A DNA stretch of 6,827 bases from positions 1-6,827 of the forward strand of contig JALAGK010000469.1 in assembly GCA_022712475.1 (NCBI GenBank), read 5' to 3'. A model generated the notes under the pieces. The model saw nothing but the letters and a program-made list of their open reading frames with translations. It did not search any database and had not been told where the DNA came from. Source of the DNA: Enterobacteriaceae bacterium (GTDB lineage: Bacteria > Pseudomonadota > Gammaproteobacteria > Enterobacterales > Enterobacteriaceae). The stretch's first letter is position 1. Every line of letters begins with the position of its first letter. The position numbers and the translations under genes are program-made. Positions 1 to 6,827 of the stretch are shown here, piece by piece.

Positions 1-755
1 ATATTCTCATCCACACCGTTAAGAATGCCGGAGAGCCTGCCTTCGCGGTGGCGCTGGCTCAGCAGCCCTTCCAGACCGTAGCCGTATTGCGGCTGGGTGA
101 TTTCCCGTGCGTAAGTGGGACTGACGGCAGTGATATGATCGGCATAAAACAGCCCGGCTTTGAGAAACGAAATCTGACCATGAAACTCCAGCCCGTGCAT
201 GTTGTAGAACGACCACGGCAGCCCAATGTCATTCATGTGGTGCGCATAAAACTGACCCTTATAAGCCAGATTATGGACGGTAAAGACCGAACGCGCCGGA
301 TGACCGCGTGCCGCAAGGTAGGCTGGTGCCAGACCTGCATGCCAGTCATGCGCATGCACAATCTCTGGTCGCCAGTATGGGTCCAGCCCGCAGGCCATTT
401 CACAGCCTACCCATCCGAGCAGCGCAAAGCGCAGCACATTGTCCGCGTAAGCATGCTGGTGCGTATCATGATAAGGGCTACCGGGGCGCTCATAGAGATG
501 TGGCGCATCAATCAGGTAGATGCCCACGCCGTTAAAATGCCCATACAGCAACGTCATGGTTCCGGCAAAGGTCTCACGCTGCGCCACCTGGCGGGCATCC
601 GCAATGCCGCGTCGCACATCAGGAAACGCGGGCAGCAATACGCGTGCATCCACGCCGCAGGCAATCTGTGCTGCCGGTAAAGCGCCAATGACATCTGCCA
701 GGCCGCCGGTTTTTAGCAGCGGAAACAGTTCTGAACAAACATGTAAAACCCGCAT
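1..755 (-). CDS. glgA: Glycogen synthase GlgA, N-terminal half (cut by window edge)
   Basis: GlgA is the GT5-family glycogen synthase that transfers glucose from ADP-glucose to the non-reducing end of an alpha-1,4-glucan in the cytoplasm. The visible part is the first 251 codons, a little over half of the usual length of about 477 residues; the C-terminal Rossmann domain lies beyond the left edge. The protein begins [18 protein letters not shown]; the KTGG motif (Lys15) is the ADP-glucose-binding signature. HDWH at 136-139, HN at 161-162 and NGVD at 246-249 fall at the positions expected from the E. coli enzyme. The ATG at 755-753 is preceded by GGGAG with a 5-nt spacer. It is the last operon gene seen here, 85 bp after glgC; glgP is expected next. 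There are no stops or frameshifts in the visible part. Identification is near certain by recognition of the sequence. Confidence 0.97.
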   Translation of the reverse strand, partial: MRVLHVCSELFPLLKTGGLADVIGALPAAQIACGVDARVLLPAFPDVRRGIADARQVAQRETFAGTMTLLYGHFNGVGIYLIDAPHLYERPGSPYHDTHQHAYADNVLRFALLGWVGCEMACGLDPYWRPEIVHAHDWHAGLAPAYLAARGHPARSVFTVHNLAYKGQFYAHHMNDIGLPWSFYNMHGLEFHGQISFLKAGLFYADHITAVSPTYAREITQPQYGYGLEGLLSQRHREGRLSGILNGVDEN

Positions 756-840
756 TCTCGCTCCCGTTTAACGCACGCCCTCGTCGGCGTGACGACAGTC
801 ACTCAGCGCGCTTCACTGCGCGCATACAGCCAAGTGTTCA
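756..840 (-). promoter_or_regulatory. glgC-glgA spacer with three inverted repeats and the glgA RBS
   Basis: This 85-bp non-coding gap separates the glgC stop from the glgA ATG. Read on the minus strand it contains three inverted repeats: GCGCGC-AGTGAA-GCGCGC (806-823), GTGAC-TGTC-GTCAC (789-802) and CACGCC-GACGAG-GGCGTG (774-791). The last two share bases 789-791, so they cannot form fully at the same time. No T-run follows any of them, so they do not look like intrinsic terminators. The glgA Shine-Dalgarno sequence GGGAG is at 761-765. In E. coli, as I recall, glgC and glgA are essentially contiguous and a weak promoter inside glgC drives glgAP. A structured spacer here may tune or uncouple glgA translation, or act as an mRNA-processing site; that is inference. 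Confidence 0.5.
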
Positions 841-2124
841 CTATGGTTTCAGCCTGGCGAGCATTTCCCGGGTCACCAGCACAATGCCCTCTTCGGAGCG
901 GTAGAAACGACGCGCATCCTCCTGCGCGTTTTCGCCAATCACCATGCCTTCTGGCAGCACGCAGGCACGGTCAATCACGCAGCGGCGCAGACGACAGGAG
1001 CGGCCAATGTTGACGTCCGGCAGCAGCACCGACGAGTCAATATTGCAAAACGAGTTCACCCGCACGCGCGGGAACAACACCGACTGCACCACTACCGAGC
1101 CGGAAATAATGCAGCCGCCAGACACCAGCGAGTTGAGCGTCATGCCGTGGCTGCCGGAGCGGTCCTGCACAAACTTGGCAGGCGGCAGCGATTCCATGTG
1201 GGTACGAATCGGCCAGCGCTGGTCATACATATCCAGCTCCGGCGTCACTGACGCCAGGTCGAGATTGGCTTTCCAGTAGGCATCGAGCGTCCCCACATCG
1301 CGCCAGTAAACCGGCGAATCCGGGTCCGACTGCACGCAGGACAGCGGGAACGGGTGGGCAAATGCCTCACGGGCTTTCGTCACCCGTGGCAGAATGTCTT
1401 TGCCAAAATCGTGGCTGGAGTTCGGGTCTTTATCGTCGTCCTCCAGTAACGCGTAGAGATAATCAGCATCAAACACGTAAATGCCCATACTCGCCAGCGC
1501 CTGTGTCGGATCGTCCGGCATCGACGGTGGGTGTGCCGGTTTCTCGACAAAATCGATAATGCGTTCGTCTTCATCCACCGCTATCACGCCAAAGGCAGAG
1601 GCTTCACTTATCGGCACCGGCAAACAGGCAACCGTGCAGCGCGCGCCTTTTTTCACGTGGTCAATCAGCATGCGCGAATAGTCCTGCTTGTAGATGTGAT
1701 CGCCTGCCAGAATGACGATGAAATCAGCGCGGTAACGGCGAATGATGTCGAGATTCTGCGTCACGGCATCCGCAGTACCGCGATACCAGGTCTCGCCATG
1801 CACGCGCTGCTGCGCGGGCAGCAGGTCAACAAATTCATTCATGTCTTCTTTGAACAGCGACCAGCCGCGCTGGATGTGCTGCACCAGCGTGTGTGACTGG
1901 TACTGAGTGATAACGCCAATGCGGCGAATCCCCGAGTTAATGCAGTTGGAGAGCGCGAAATCAATAATGCGAAACTTGCCGCCAAAGTGCACAGCGGGTT
2001 TCGCACGGGTGGCGGTGAGGTCTTTTAATCGCGTACCGCGCCCGCCCGCCAGAATCAGCGCCACCGAGCGGCGTGGTAACTGGCGCGCCAGCATGATTTC
2101 ATCGTCCTTTTCGAGCCTGACCAT
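841..2124 (-). CDS. glgC: Glucose-1-phosphate adenylyltransferase (ADP-glucose pyrophosphorylase)
   Basis: GlgC converts glucose-1-phosphate and ATP to ADP-glucose and pyrophosphate, the committed and allosterically controlled step of bacterial glycogen synthesis. The protein has 427 residues (E. coli 431). The N-terminal nucleotidyltransferase domain shows [11 protein letters not shown] (27-37), WYRGTADA (113-120), LAGDHIYK with Asp142, FVEKP with the glucose-1-phosphate lysine Lys195, and WRDVGT with Asp276. The C-terminal left-handed beta-helix begins at roughly residue 310 and includes the NSLVSGGC and RRCVIDRAC segments. The start is the ATG at 2124-2122 behind a strong AGGAGGT. An in-frame TTG upstream lies inside glgX and is not credible. 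Odd points: residue 39, an activator-site lysine in E. coli, is Thr (ACC at 2010-2008). The tail ends MLARLKP, lacking the Arg423 and final GHKQER of E. coli. The stop is a tandem TAG TGA. Catalytic residues are intact, so activity is expected; allosteric behaviour may differ. Confidence 0.97.
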   Translation of the reverse strand: MVRLEKDDEIMLARQLPRRSVALILAGGRGTRLKDLTATRAKPAVHFGGKFRIIDFALSNCINSGIRRIGVITQYQSHTLVQHIQRGWSLFKEDMNEFVDLLPAQQRVHGETWYRGTADAVTQNLDIIRRYRADFIVILAGDHIYKQDYSRMLIDHVKKGARCTVACLPVPISEASAFGVIAVDEDERIIDFVEKPAHPPSMPDDPTQALASMGIYVFDADYLYALLEDDDKDPNSSHDFGKDILPRVTKAREAFAHPFPLSCVQSDPDSPVYWRDVGTLDAYWKANLDLASVTPELDMYDQRWPIRTHMESLPPAKFVQDRSGSHGMTLNSLVSGGCIISGSVVVQSVLFPRVRVNSFCNIDSSVLLPDVNIGRSCRLRRCVIDRACVLPEGMVIGENAQEDARRFYRSEEGIVLVTREMLARLKP

Positions 2125-2142
2125 AATCGACCTCCTACGATT
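2125..2142 (-). promoter_or_regulatory. glgC Shine-Dalgarno within a predicted hairpin loop
   Basis: Immediately before the glgC ATG the minus strand reads AATCG-TAGGAGGT-CGATT, a 5-bp inverted repeat whose 8-nt loop holds the full Shine-Dalgarno AGGAGGT and also the glgX stop codon TAG. A GGA in a hairpin loop over the ribosome binding site is the typical arrangement of CsrA targets, and glgC mRNA is the classic CsrA-repressed transcript in E. coli. The inverted repeat and SD are visible in the sequence; CsrA control here is inferred. The stem is short and partly A-U, so its stability is uncertain. Confidence 0.5.
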
Positions 2143-4114
2143 TACGAAAGACGCACGCGCCGTGCGCAGGCCCCTGCCATACCGCCATAACAACCGGATT
2201 ATCATCCCCGGCAAAAGGGGGAACAGCACGCCATTCCCCCTCTGGTAATGTGATTTCAACAACCTCGGTACTGGCGTTAAGCGCAATCAGCCAACGCCCA
2301 CTGAGCAGAATTTGCATCACCGGCGCGCCATGCTGCCAGTCATCACCTGACAGGGGCTGGCCGTGCGGGTTAAGCCACTGAACGTTTCCATCCCCTTCCT
2401 GCCACCAGGCGTCGGCGGTAAGTGCCGGGATCTGGCGGCGCAGGTGAATCAACTGCGCGGTAAAGTGGGTTAAACCTGGATTAGCCTGCGACCAGTCAAG
2501 CCAGGTCAGGGCGTTATCCTGACAATAGGCGTTATTGTTGCCATGCTGGCTGTGGCCGTGCTCGTCGCCTGCCAGCAGCATGGGCGTACCCTGCGATAAC
2601 AGTAGCGTGGTCAACAGTGCGTGAGCGCTAGCACGGCGCCGCTCAATGATGGACAACGTCGTCGTTGGCCCTTCCACACCGTGGTTGTCGCTAAAATTGC
2701 TGTGGGTGCCGTCACGGTTCTCTTCGCCGTTGGCCTCGTTGTGCTTGTCGTTAAAGCTGACGCAATCGCGTAACGTGAAGCCATCATGGGCGGTAACAAA
2801 GTTGATGGATGCGCTCGGTCTGCGCCCATCGTGGGCAAATACATCGCTTGAGGCGGCAAAGCGGCACGCCAGCTCTCCGCGCGAAACCGAACGCTTAAGC
2901 CAGAAGCGGCGCGTACCGTCGCGAAAATGGTCGTTCCACTCGGCAAAGGGCGGCGGAAAGCTGCCGACCTGGTAGCCGCCAGGGCCAATATCCCAGGGCT
3001 CAGCAATCAGTTTGACCTGCGAGAGCACCGGGTCCTGAGCAATGGCTTCAAACAGCGGCGCGTCACGGCGAAAATCCGGCGTGCGTCCCATGACGCTCGC
3101 CAGATCAAAGCGAAAACCATCGACGTGACAGCTCTCCACCCACCAACGCAGCGCGCTGAGCGCCAGGCGAACACCAGCAGGCAGATTGAGATTGACGGTG
3201 TTACCGCAGCCGGTCCAGTTCTGGTAATCGCCATTGTCCTGCAACCAATAGTAGCTGCGGTTATCAATGCCGCGTAACGAGACCGTCGGGCCTTCAAGAT
3301 CCAGCTCCGCCGTGTGGTTAAGCACGATATCCAGAATGACCTCAATACCCGCGCGATGCAGCGCTTTGACGGCATCGCGAAACTCATTGAGCGCCACCAG
3401 CGGGTCACCGCTAACGCTGTAGCGCGGCTCCAGCGCGCCGAACACCAGCGGGTTGTAACCCCAGTAATTAGAAAGCCCCAACTGATGCAGGCGCGGTTCA
3501 CTGCTGTAACGCGACACCGGCAGCAACTCCAGCGCGCTGATACCCAGGCGCTTGAAGTAATTAATCATTAAAGGATGAGCGAGCGCTCCCCAGGAGCCTC
3601 TCAGCGCCTGGGGTAGTTGCGGGTGAAGCTGTGTTAAGCCCCGCACGTGCGCTTCGTAAATCACCGTTTCGCCCCACGGCGTGTGCGGTGGCTTATCGTC
3701 CTGCCAGTTGTAGTTGTCGGCCGCCACAAGGCATTTTGGCAGCACAGGCGCGCTGTCGTGCGGGTCAGGCATATCAACGCCGCCATGTAGCAGCGGACCA
3801 TCCACCTCGCCGCCCTCTACCGCACGCGCGCAGGGGTCAAGCAGCAGCTTGGCCGGGTTAAAGCGGTGGCCCTCGTCAGGTTGCCACGGGCCGTGCACCC
3901 GGTAACCGTAACGCAGTCCCGGGCGGGCACCGGGCAGATAACCGTGCCAGATATCACCACTGCGTGCAGGTAGTCGGTAGCGAGTTTCGTTACCTTCGGC
4001 GTCAAATACGCACAGATCCACCTGCTCGGCATGGGCAGAAAACAGCGTAAAGTTTACGCCGTTACCGTCGTACCACGCGCCATCGGGGGTGTCTTGTCCT
4101 GGCATCAGTTGCAT
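2135..4114 (-). CDS. glgX: Glycogen debranching enzyme GlgX (GH13 isoamylase-type)
   Basis: GlgX hydrolyses alpha-1,6 linkages of the short maltotriosyl/maltotetraosyl stubs left after glycogen phosphorylase has trimmed outer chains. The protein has 659 residues (E. coli 657). A CBM48-like N-terminal domain covers about residues 10-110, with [12 protein letters not shown] and [10 protein letters not shown]. The GH13 barrel follows from about 150 to 560: region I DIVLNH (262-267), region [11 protein letters not shown] with nucleophile Asp337, region III AEPWD with acid/base Glu372, and region IV TAHDG with Asp444. All three catalytic residues are intact. A C-terminal beta domain ends GACVFRKS. 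The ATG at 4114-4112 is preferred because AAGGTG lies just upstream; the ATG at 4105 is too far from it. The gene overlaps the glgB end by 10 bp, and its TAG stop lies 10 bp before glgC, inside the glgC RBS region. One small oddity is Leu311 in NLNLPAG, where relatives usually have His (NLNHP/NLSHP). Confidence 0.97.
   Translation of the reverse strand: MQLMPGQDTPDGAWYDGNGVNFTLFSAHAEQVDLCVFDAEGNETRYRLPARSGDIWHGYLPGARPGLRYGYRVHGPWQPDEGHRFNPAKLLLDPCARAVEGGEVDGPLLHGGVDMPDPHDSAPVLPKCLVAADNYNWQDDKPPHTPWGETVIYEAHVRGLTQLHPQLPQALRGSWGALAHPLMINYFKRLGISALELLPVSRYSSEPRLHQLGLSNYWGYNPLVFGALEPRYSVSGDPLVALNEFRDAVKALHRAGIEVILDIVLNHTAELDLEGPTVSLRGIDNRSYYWLQDNGDYQNWTGCGNTVNLNLPAGVRLALSALRWWVESCHVDGFRFDLASVMGRTPDFRRDAPLFEAIAQDPVLSQVKLIAEPWDIGPGGYQVGSFPPPFAEWNDHFRDGTRRFWLKRSVSRGELACRFAASSDVFAHDGRRPSASINFVTAHDGFTLRDCVSFNDKHNEANGEENRDGTHSNFSDNHGVEGPTTTLSIIERRRASAHALLTTLLLSQGTPMLLAGDEHGHSQHGNNNAYCQDNALTWLDWSQANPGLTHFTAQLIHLRRQIPALTADAWWQEGDGNVQWLNPHGQPLSGDDWQHGAPVMQILLSGRWLIALNASTEVVEITLPEGEWRAVPPFAGDDNPVVMAVWQGPAHGACVFRKS
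2152..2166 (-). repeat. Perfect 6-bp GC-rich stem-loop at the 3' end of glgX, upstream of the glgC RBS
   Basis: The minus strand reads CGCACG-GCG-CGTGCG, a perfect 6-bp inverted repeat with a 3-nt loop, within the last codons of glgX (the segment encoding AHGACV). It lies 9 nt upstream of the hairpin that carries the glgC Shine-Dalgarno. It may form part of the glgC leader structure, or be a chance product of GC-rich coding sequence, since the encoded residues are conserved in GlgX. Confidence 0.35.
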
Positions 4115-4127
4115 GATTCACCTTCCC
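4105..4127 (-). promoter_or_regulatory. glgB-glgX overlap and glgX RBS
   Basis: The glgX Shine-Dalgarno GGGAAGGTG (4119-4127) lies inside the last codons of glgB. The glgX ATG (4114-4112) comes before the glgB TGA (4107-4105), so the two reading frames overlap by 10 bp in the segment ATGCAACTGA. This is the arrangement expected for translational coupling, in which ribosomes finishing glgB help initiate glgX. The RBS also decides the glgX start: an in-frame ATG at 4105 would place it 13 nt from the start. Confidence 0.75.
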
Positions 4128-6300
4128 GCATCAGCCAGATGGTGGACAATGGTGGCAGCGTAAGGCACAGCGAATGCTCACGCCCGTGGCTTGCTAACGC
4201 CTCACTGTCAACGCGACCACTGTTGCCTGCGTTACTACCGTGATAATGTCCGGAGTCGGTATTCACTATCTCACGCCAGCGTCCGGGTTGATTGATACCA
4301 AACCGATATTCATAACGCGGCACGGGGGTAAAATTACTGGCAATAATGATTTCGTTACCCTCAGCGTCGCGACGCACAAACACAAATACCGAGCGGGCCT
4401 TGTCATCGACCACCAGCCATTCAAAGCCATACGGGTCAAAATCAAGCTGGTGTAGCGCTTTGTGGTGGCGATAGCTCGTGTTGAGATCGCGCACCAGTCG
4501 CTGCACGCCGTGGTGCCAGTTGTCACCGCCTTCCAGCAGATGCCAGTCAAGGCTGGTATCGTGATTCCACTCGCGTCCCTGAGCAAACTCGTTGCCCATA
4601 AACAGTAGTTTTTTACCTGGAAAGGCCCACATCCAGCCGTAATAGGCGCGCAGGCTGGCAAACCGCTGCCATGCATCGCCCGGCATACGGTCGAGAAGGG
4701 ATTTTTTACCGTGCACCACTTCGTCATGCGACAGCGGCAGCACAAAGTTCTCGGTATAGTTGTAAAGCATACCGAACGTCATTTTGTCGTGGTGATACTG
4801 GCGGTACACCGGGTCGAGCTTCATGTAGTCCAGCGTGTCGTGCATCCAACCGAGGTTCCATTTGAACCAGAAACCCAGCCCGCCCATCGACGGCGGGCGC
4901 GAGACACCGGCGTAATCGGTGGACTCTTCGGCCATCGTGACCGCACCTTGTACCTGCTCACCAATGATGCGATTGGTTTCGCGCAAGAACGAAACCGCTT
5001 CAAGGTTCTCACGCCCGCCGTGAGCGTTAGGAAGCCACTCGCCCTCTTCACGGCTGTAGTCGCGATAAATCATCGACGCCACCGCATCCACGCGCAGGGC
5101 ATCAATTCCGAAACGTTCCAGCCAGTACAACGCGTTGCCAATCAGGTAGTTGCGAACTTCATTGCGGCCATAATTATAAATCAGCGTGTTCCAGTCCTGG
5201 TGAAAACCTTCACGCGGATCGCTGTGCTCATAGAGCGGCGTGCCGTCAAAACGCGCCAGACCAAAATCATCCGACGGGAAATGGCCCGGCACCCAGTCGA
5301 GGATAACGTTAAGCCCAGCAGCGTGAGCCGCGCTGATAAAATAGCGAAACTCATCGCGCGTGCCGAAACGCCGCGTGGGCGCGTACAGACCCAGCGGCTG
5401 GTAGCCCCAGCTACCGTCAAACGGATGTTCGCTCACCGGCAGCAACTCAATATGGGTAAAGCCCATATCCTTAACGTAAGGAATGAGCTGCTCTGCAAGC
5501 TCCCGGTAGCTGAGCCAGAAGTTGTTGTCGCTGTGGCGACGCCAGGAGCCAAGATGGACTTCGTAAATGGAAATGGGGGCATCAAGCTGGTTGGCGCGCT
5601 GGCGGGCCGGGCACGGCGCAACCTTATCCGGCAGGCCGCAGATAAGTGAGGCGGTATCCGGGCGCATCTCGGCCTCAAAGGCATAAGGATCAGCCTTAAT
5701 ACGCAGCTCACCGTGGGCGTCAATCATCTCAAATTTATACAGCTGACCAGGCCAGGCAGCGGGCACAAACAACTCCCAGATACCGCTTTCACGCAGCAGA
5801 CGCATAGGGTGGCGACGGCCGTCCCAGTAGTTAAACTGACCCACCACCGATACGCGCCGCGCATTGGGCGCCCAGACGGCAAAACGCGTACCGGACACAC
5901 CATCAAGCGTGGCCGCGTGCGCGCCAAGCACTTCCCACGGACGCAGGTGCGTCCCTTCCGACAATAGCCAGCTGTCCAGCTCGGGCAGTAACCGGCCAAA
6001 GCGATAAGGGTCATCAATCAGGTTTTGCTGACCGTGCCAGATCACCGCCAGCTGGTAGCGAAACGGCGTTTTGCGCCGCGGCAGTACGGCGCTGAAAAAA
6101 CCGCGCGAATCCAGACATTCAAGCTTGCCGACCTTGCGCCCGTTTTTTGACTCAATTACCCACACCTCAGTGGCGTCAGGCAACAGCGCACGTACCTCAA
6201 GGCCCTTTTCGGTGCTGTGCATACCCAGCACCGAGAAAGGATCGGCAAAGTGACCAGCAATAAGCGCATCAATAATGTCTTTATGTGCACGAACAGACAT
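4105..6300 (-). CDS. glgB: 1,4-alpha-glucan branching enzyme GlgB
   Basis: GlgB cuts an alpha-1,4-glucan chain and re-attaches it through an alpha-1,6 bond, creating glycogen branches. The protein has 731 residues (E. coli 728) and the long enterobacterial form: an extra N-terminal domain (about 1-115), a CBM48 domain (about 118-226, with [20 protein letters not shown]), a GH13 barrel (about 227-620) and a C-terminal beta domain. GH13 motifs are region I DWVPGH (335-340), region [12 protein letters not shown] with nucleophile Asp405, region III MAEEST with acid/base Glu458, and region [14 protein letters not shown] with Asp526; the numbering equals that of E. coli. The start is the ATG at 6300-6298 giving [20 protein letters not shown], which lines up with the family N-terminus; the only longer in-frame option is a TTG at 6360. 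It is the first gene of the operon and overlaps glgX by 10 bp. The final residues EGESCN extend a few past the E. coli end. Nothing appears broken. Confidence 0.98.
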   Translation of the reverse strand: MSVRAHKDIIDALIAGHFADPFSVLGMHSTEKGLEVRALLPDATEVWVIESKNGRKVGKLECLDSRGFFSAVLPRRKTPFRYQLAVIWHGQQNLIDDPYRFGRLLPELDSWLLSEGTHLRPWEVLGAHAATLDGVSGTRFAVWAPNARRVSVVGQFNYWDGRRHPMRLLRESGIWELFVPAAWPGQLYKFEMIDAHGELRIKADPYAFEAEMRPDTASLICGLPDKVAPCPARQRANQLDAPISIYEVHLGSWRRHSDNNFWLSYRELAEQLIPYVKDMGFTHIELLPVSEHPFDGSWGYQPLGLYAPTRRFGTRDEFRYFISAAHAAGLNVILDWVPGHFPSDDFGLARFDGTPLYEHSDPREGFHQDWNTLIYNYGRNEVRNYLIGNALYWLERFGIDALRVDAVASMIYRDYSREEGEWLPNAHGGRENLEAVSFLRETNRIIGEQVQGAVTMAEESTDYAGVSRPPSMGGLGFWFKWNLGWMHDTLDYMKLDPVYRQYHHDKMTFGMLYNYTENFVLPLSHDEVVHGKKSLLDRMPGDAWQRFASLRAYYGWMWAFPGKKLLFMGNEFAQGREWNHDTSLDWHLLEGGDNWHHGVQRLVRDLNTSYRHHKALHQLDFDPYGFEWLVVDDKARSVFVFVRRDAEGNEIIIASNFTPVPRYEYRFGINQPGRWREIVNTDSGHYHGSNAGNSGRVDSEALASHGREHSLCLTLPPLSTIWLMREGESCN

Positions 6301-6525
6301 GCGAAACCATCCTGTTTTTATGGGCGCTCGCCGCCAGCGCGCGCGATTGGCGCACGGCAAACGTCACCGGAGTTGGGCTATGTGGGTTCGTGCGAAGAAC
6401 GCGTGTTGTGCAAAAGGCACGTTCCTGCGTGCTTCACCCTGTAAAAAGCATAGTCAACGGTTGGCAACTGCCGGGTTAAAAACAGGTTTTCTTTACTAAA
6501 AATTAATCCTGGACAAAACATGAAC
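6301..6525 (-). promoter_or_regulatory. asd-glgB intergenic region: presumed glg operon promoter and 5' leader
   Basis: About 225 bp without a gene lie between the asd terminator and the glgB ATG. By position this should hold the main promoter of the glg operon. I see no convincing sigma-70 -35/-10 pair and no clear CRP palindrome. The glgB Shine-Dalgarno is AGGA at 6310-6313 (in ACAGGATGG), 9 nt from the ATG; its GGAUG resembles the core of a CsrA site. Inverted repeats on the minus strand are GCACG-CAGGAA-CGTGC (6417-6432), GCGCT-GGCGGCG-AGCGC (6324-6340), and CGCCA/TGGCG (6332-6352). The last two are mutually exclusive and lie just upstream of the RBS, so the leader may be structured. Confidence 0.5.
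6447..6453 (-). promoter_or_regulatory. Candidate -10 element (sigma-S/sigma-70-like) for the glg operon
   Basis: The minus strand reads CTATGCT followed by TTTT, close to the CTATACT(T) form of -10 favoured by sigma-S holoenzyme. No good -35 hexamer is found 16-18 bp upstream; the sequence there is GC-rich (around CCCGGC). A start about 7 bp downstream would give a glgB leader of roughly 140 nt. This is a weak motif call in the right place, and another promoter in the region is equally possible. Confidence 0.22.
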
Positions 6526-6550
6526 AAAAAAGGAGCCGCATGGGCTCCTT
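6526..6550 (-). terminator. Intrinsic (Rho-independent) terminator of asd
   Basis: Reading the minus strand, an 8-bp perfect stem AAGGAGCC / GGCTCCTT encloses a 5-nt loop (CATGC) and runs straight into a T-tract (TTTTTT at 6531-6526). It begins 18 nt after the asd stop codon. This is a textbook intrinsic terminator. It separates asd transcription from the glg operon, so glgB must have its own promoter downstream, although some read-through is possible. Confidence 0.93.
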
Positions 6551-6568
6551 AAATGTCAGAAATGAGAC

Positions 6569-6827
6569 TCAGGCCAACTGGCGCAACATACGGCGCAGCG
6601 GTTCGGCCGCGCCCCATAGCAGCTGGTCGCCCACGGTAAAGGCAGAGAGGTATTCCGGACCCATATTGAGCTTGCGCAGACGGCCTACTGGCGTAGTCAG
6701 CGTGCCGGTAACCGCCGCAGGCGTGAGTTCACGCATGGTCAGTTCGCGATCGTTTGGCACGACTTTCACCCAGTCATTGTGGGAGGCCAGCAGTTGCTCA
6801 ACGCTTGCCAGCGACACGTCTTTTTTA
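6569..6827 (-). CDS. asd: Aspartate-semialdehyde dehydrogenase, C-terminal 85 residues (cut by window edge)
   Basis: Asd reduces L-aspartyl-4-phosphate to aspartate-4-semialdehyde with NADPH, a branch-point step for lysine/diaminopimelate, methionine and threonine synthesis. Only the C-terminus is present, from [13 protein letters not shown] to the end [13 protein letters not shown] and the TGA at 6571-6569. The segment [20 protein letters not shown] and [23 protein letters not shown] match the enterobacterial enzyme, as recalled, almost residue for residue. If the length equals that of E. coli (367), this is residues 283-367, so the catalytic Cys and His lie outside the window. The GTG at 6817-6815 is an internal Val codon, not a start. 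asd directly upstream of glgB is the conserved enterobacterial arrangement. It is functionally unrelated to glycogen and is insulated by its own terminator. Confidence 0.96.
   Translation of the reverse strand, partial: KKDVSLASVEQLLASHNDWVKVVPNDRELTMRELTPAAVTGTLTTPVGRLRKLNMGPEYLSAFTVGDQLLWGAAEPLRRMLRQLA

Noticed and set aside
48..680. Open frame of 210 codons on the plus strand, antisense to glgA
   Set aside because: The minus strand here encodes an intact GlgA N-terminus with all motifs; the plus-strand frame is a shadow.
806..823. GCGCGC inverted repeat after glgC as a transcription terminator
   Set aside because: No T-tract follows it on the minus strand, and glgA continues the operon downstream.
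2125..2286. N-terminal extension of glgC by 54 codons from an upstream TTG
   Set aside because: The extension lies inside glgX, has no family counterpart, and the ATG at 2124 has a strong Shine-Dalgarno and matches the known N-terminus.
4711..5649. Long open frame of 312 codons on the plus strand, antisense to glgB
   Set aside because: It is a shadow frame of the GC-rich, fully recognisable glgB gene. Its translation resembles no family I know, and I saw no reason to give it an RBS or a separate function.
6301..6360. N-terminal extension of glgB by 20 codons from a TTG
   Set aside because: The ATG at 6300 gives the family N-terminus; the extension (rich in Arg) lies in the structured leader and has no matching N-terminus in relatives.
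6452..6457. TTGACT as a sigma-70 -35 element for glgB
   Set aside because: The hexamer is good, but the sequence 16-18 bp downstream (around AAGCAC) has no resemblance to a -10 element.
6815..6817. GTG as a start of a short separate gene at the right edge
   Set aside because: The frame stays open to the window edge and the upstream codons (KKD) continue the Asd sequence, so the GTG is an internal Val codon.
1..6827. Insertion sequence, prophage, CRISPR array, tRNA/rRNA or other hidden accessory system
   Set aside because: Nearly all of the window is explained by conserved asd-glgBXCA genes with intact frames; I found no repeat array, transposase-like sequence, cloverleaf or unexplained gene.

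Overview
This window is a stretch of enterobacterial (Enterobacterales, gamma-proteobacterial) chromosome carrying the classical glycogen operon. Every gene lies on the minus strand, so transcription runs from the right edge to the left: asd (3' end) | terminator | glgB - glgX - glgC - glgA (5' half). The asd-glgBXCA order is that of Escherichia coli and relatives. The predicted proteins can be aligned with the E. coli proteins from memory almost without gaps, with the same catalytic residue numbers in GlgB, GlgC and GlgA and a shift of one in GlgX. The DNA is fairly GC-rich and I cannot assign a genus. I see no insertion sequence, tRNA, rRNA, CRISPR array, phage gene or sign of transfer.

Region by region: 6569-6827 is the last 85 codons of asd (aspartate-semialdehyde dehydrogenase), followed by an intrinsic terminator at 6526-6550. 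6301-6525 is a non-coding region that should hold the operon promoter; it has several GC-rich inverted repeats just upstream of glgB. 4105-6300 is glgB (branching enzyme), which overlaps glgX (2135-4114, debranching enzyme) by 10 bp. glgX ends inside the Shine-Dalgarno hairpin of glgC (841-2124, ADP-glucose pyrophosphorylase). An 85-bp gap rich in inverted repeats separates glgC from glgA (1-755, glycogen synthase, cut by the window edge).

How the genes work together: GlgC makes ADP-glucose from glucose-1-phosphate and ATP, GlgA adds glucose to the growing alpha-1,4 chain, GlgB makes alpha-1,6 branches, and GlgX removes short branch stubs after phosphorylase (glgP, expected beyond the left edge) has trimmed the outer chains.

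This is a conserved housekeeping locus and I found no undescribed system. The most interesting points are departures from the E. coli pattern. (1) GlgC has Thr at position 39, where E. coli has the fructose-1,6-bisphosphate activator lysine. (2) GlgC has a shortened C-terminus with Ala at 423, so both sides of the activator site appear changed. (3) glgC and glgA are separated by 85 bp with three inverted repeats, two of them mutually exclusive. (4) The glgC Shine-Dalgarno sequence lies in the loop of a hairpin, reminiscent of CsrA-controlled leaders.
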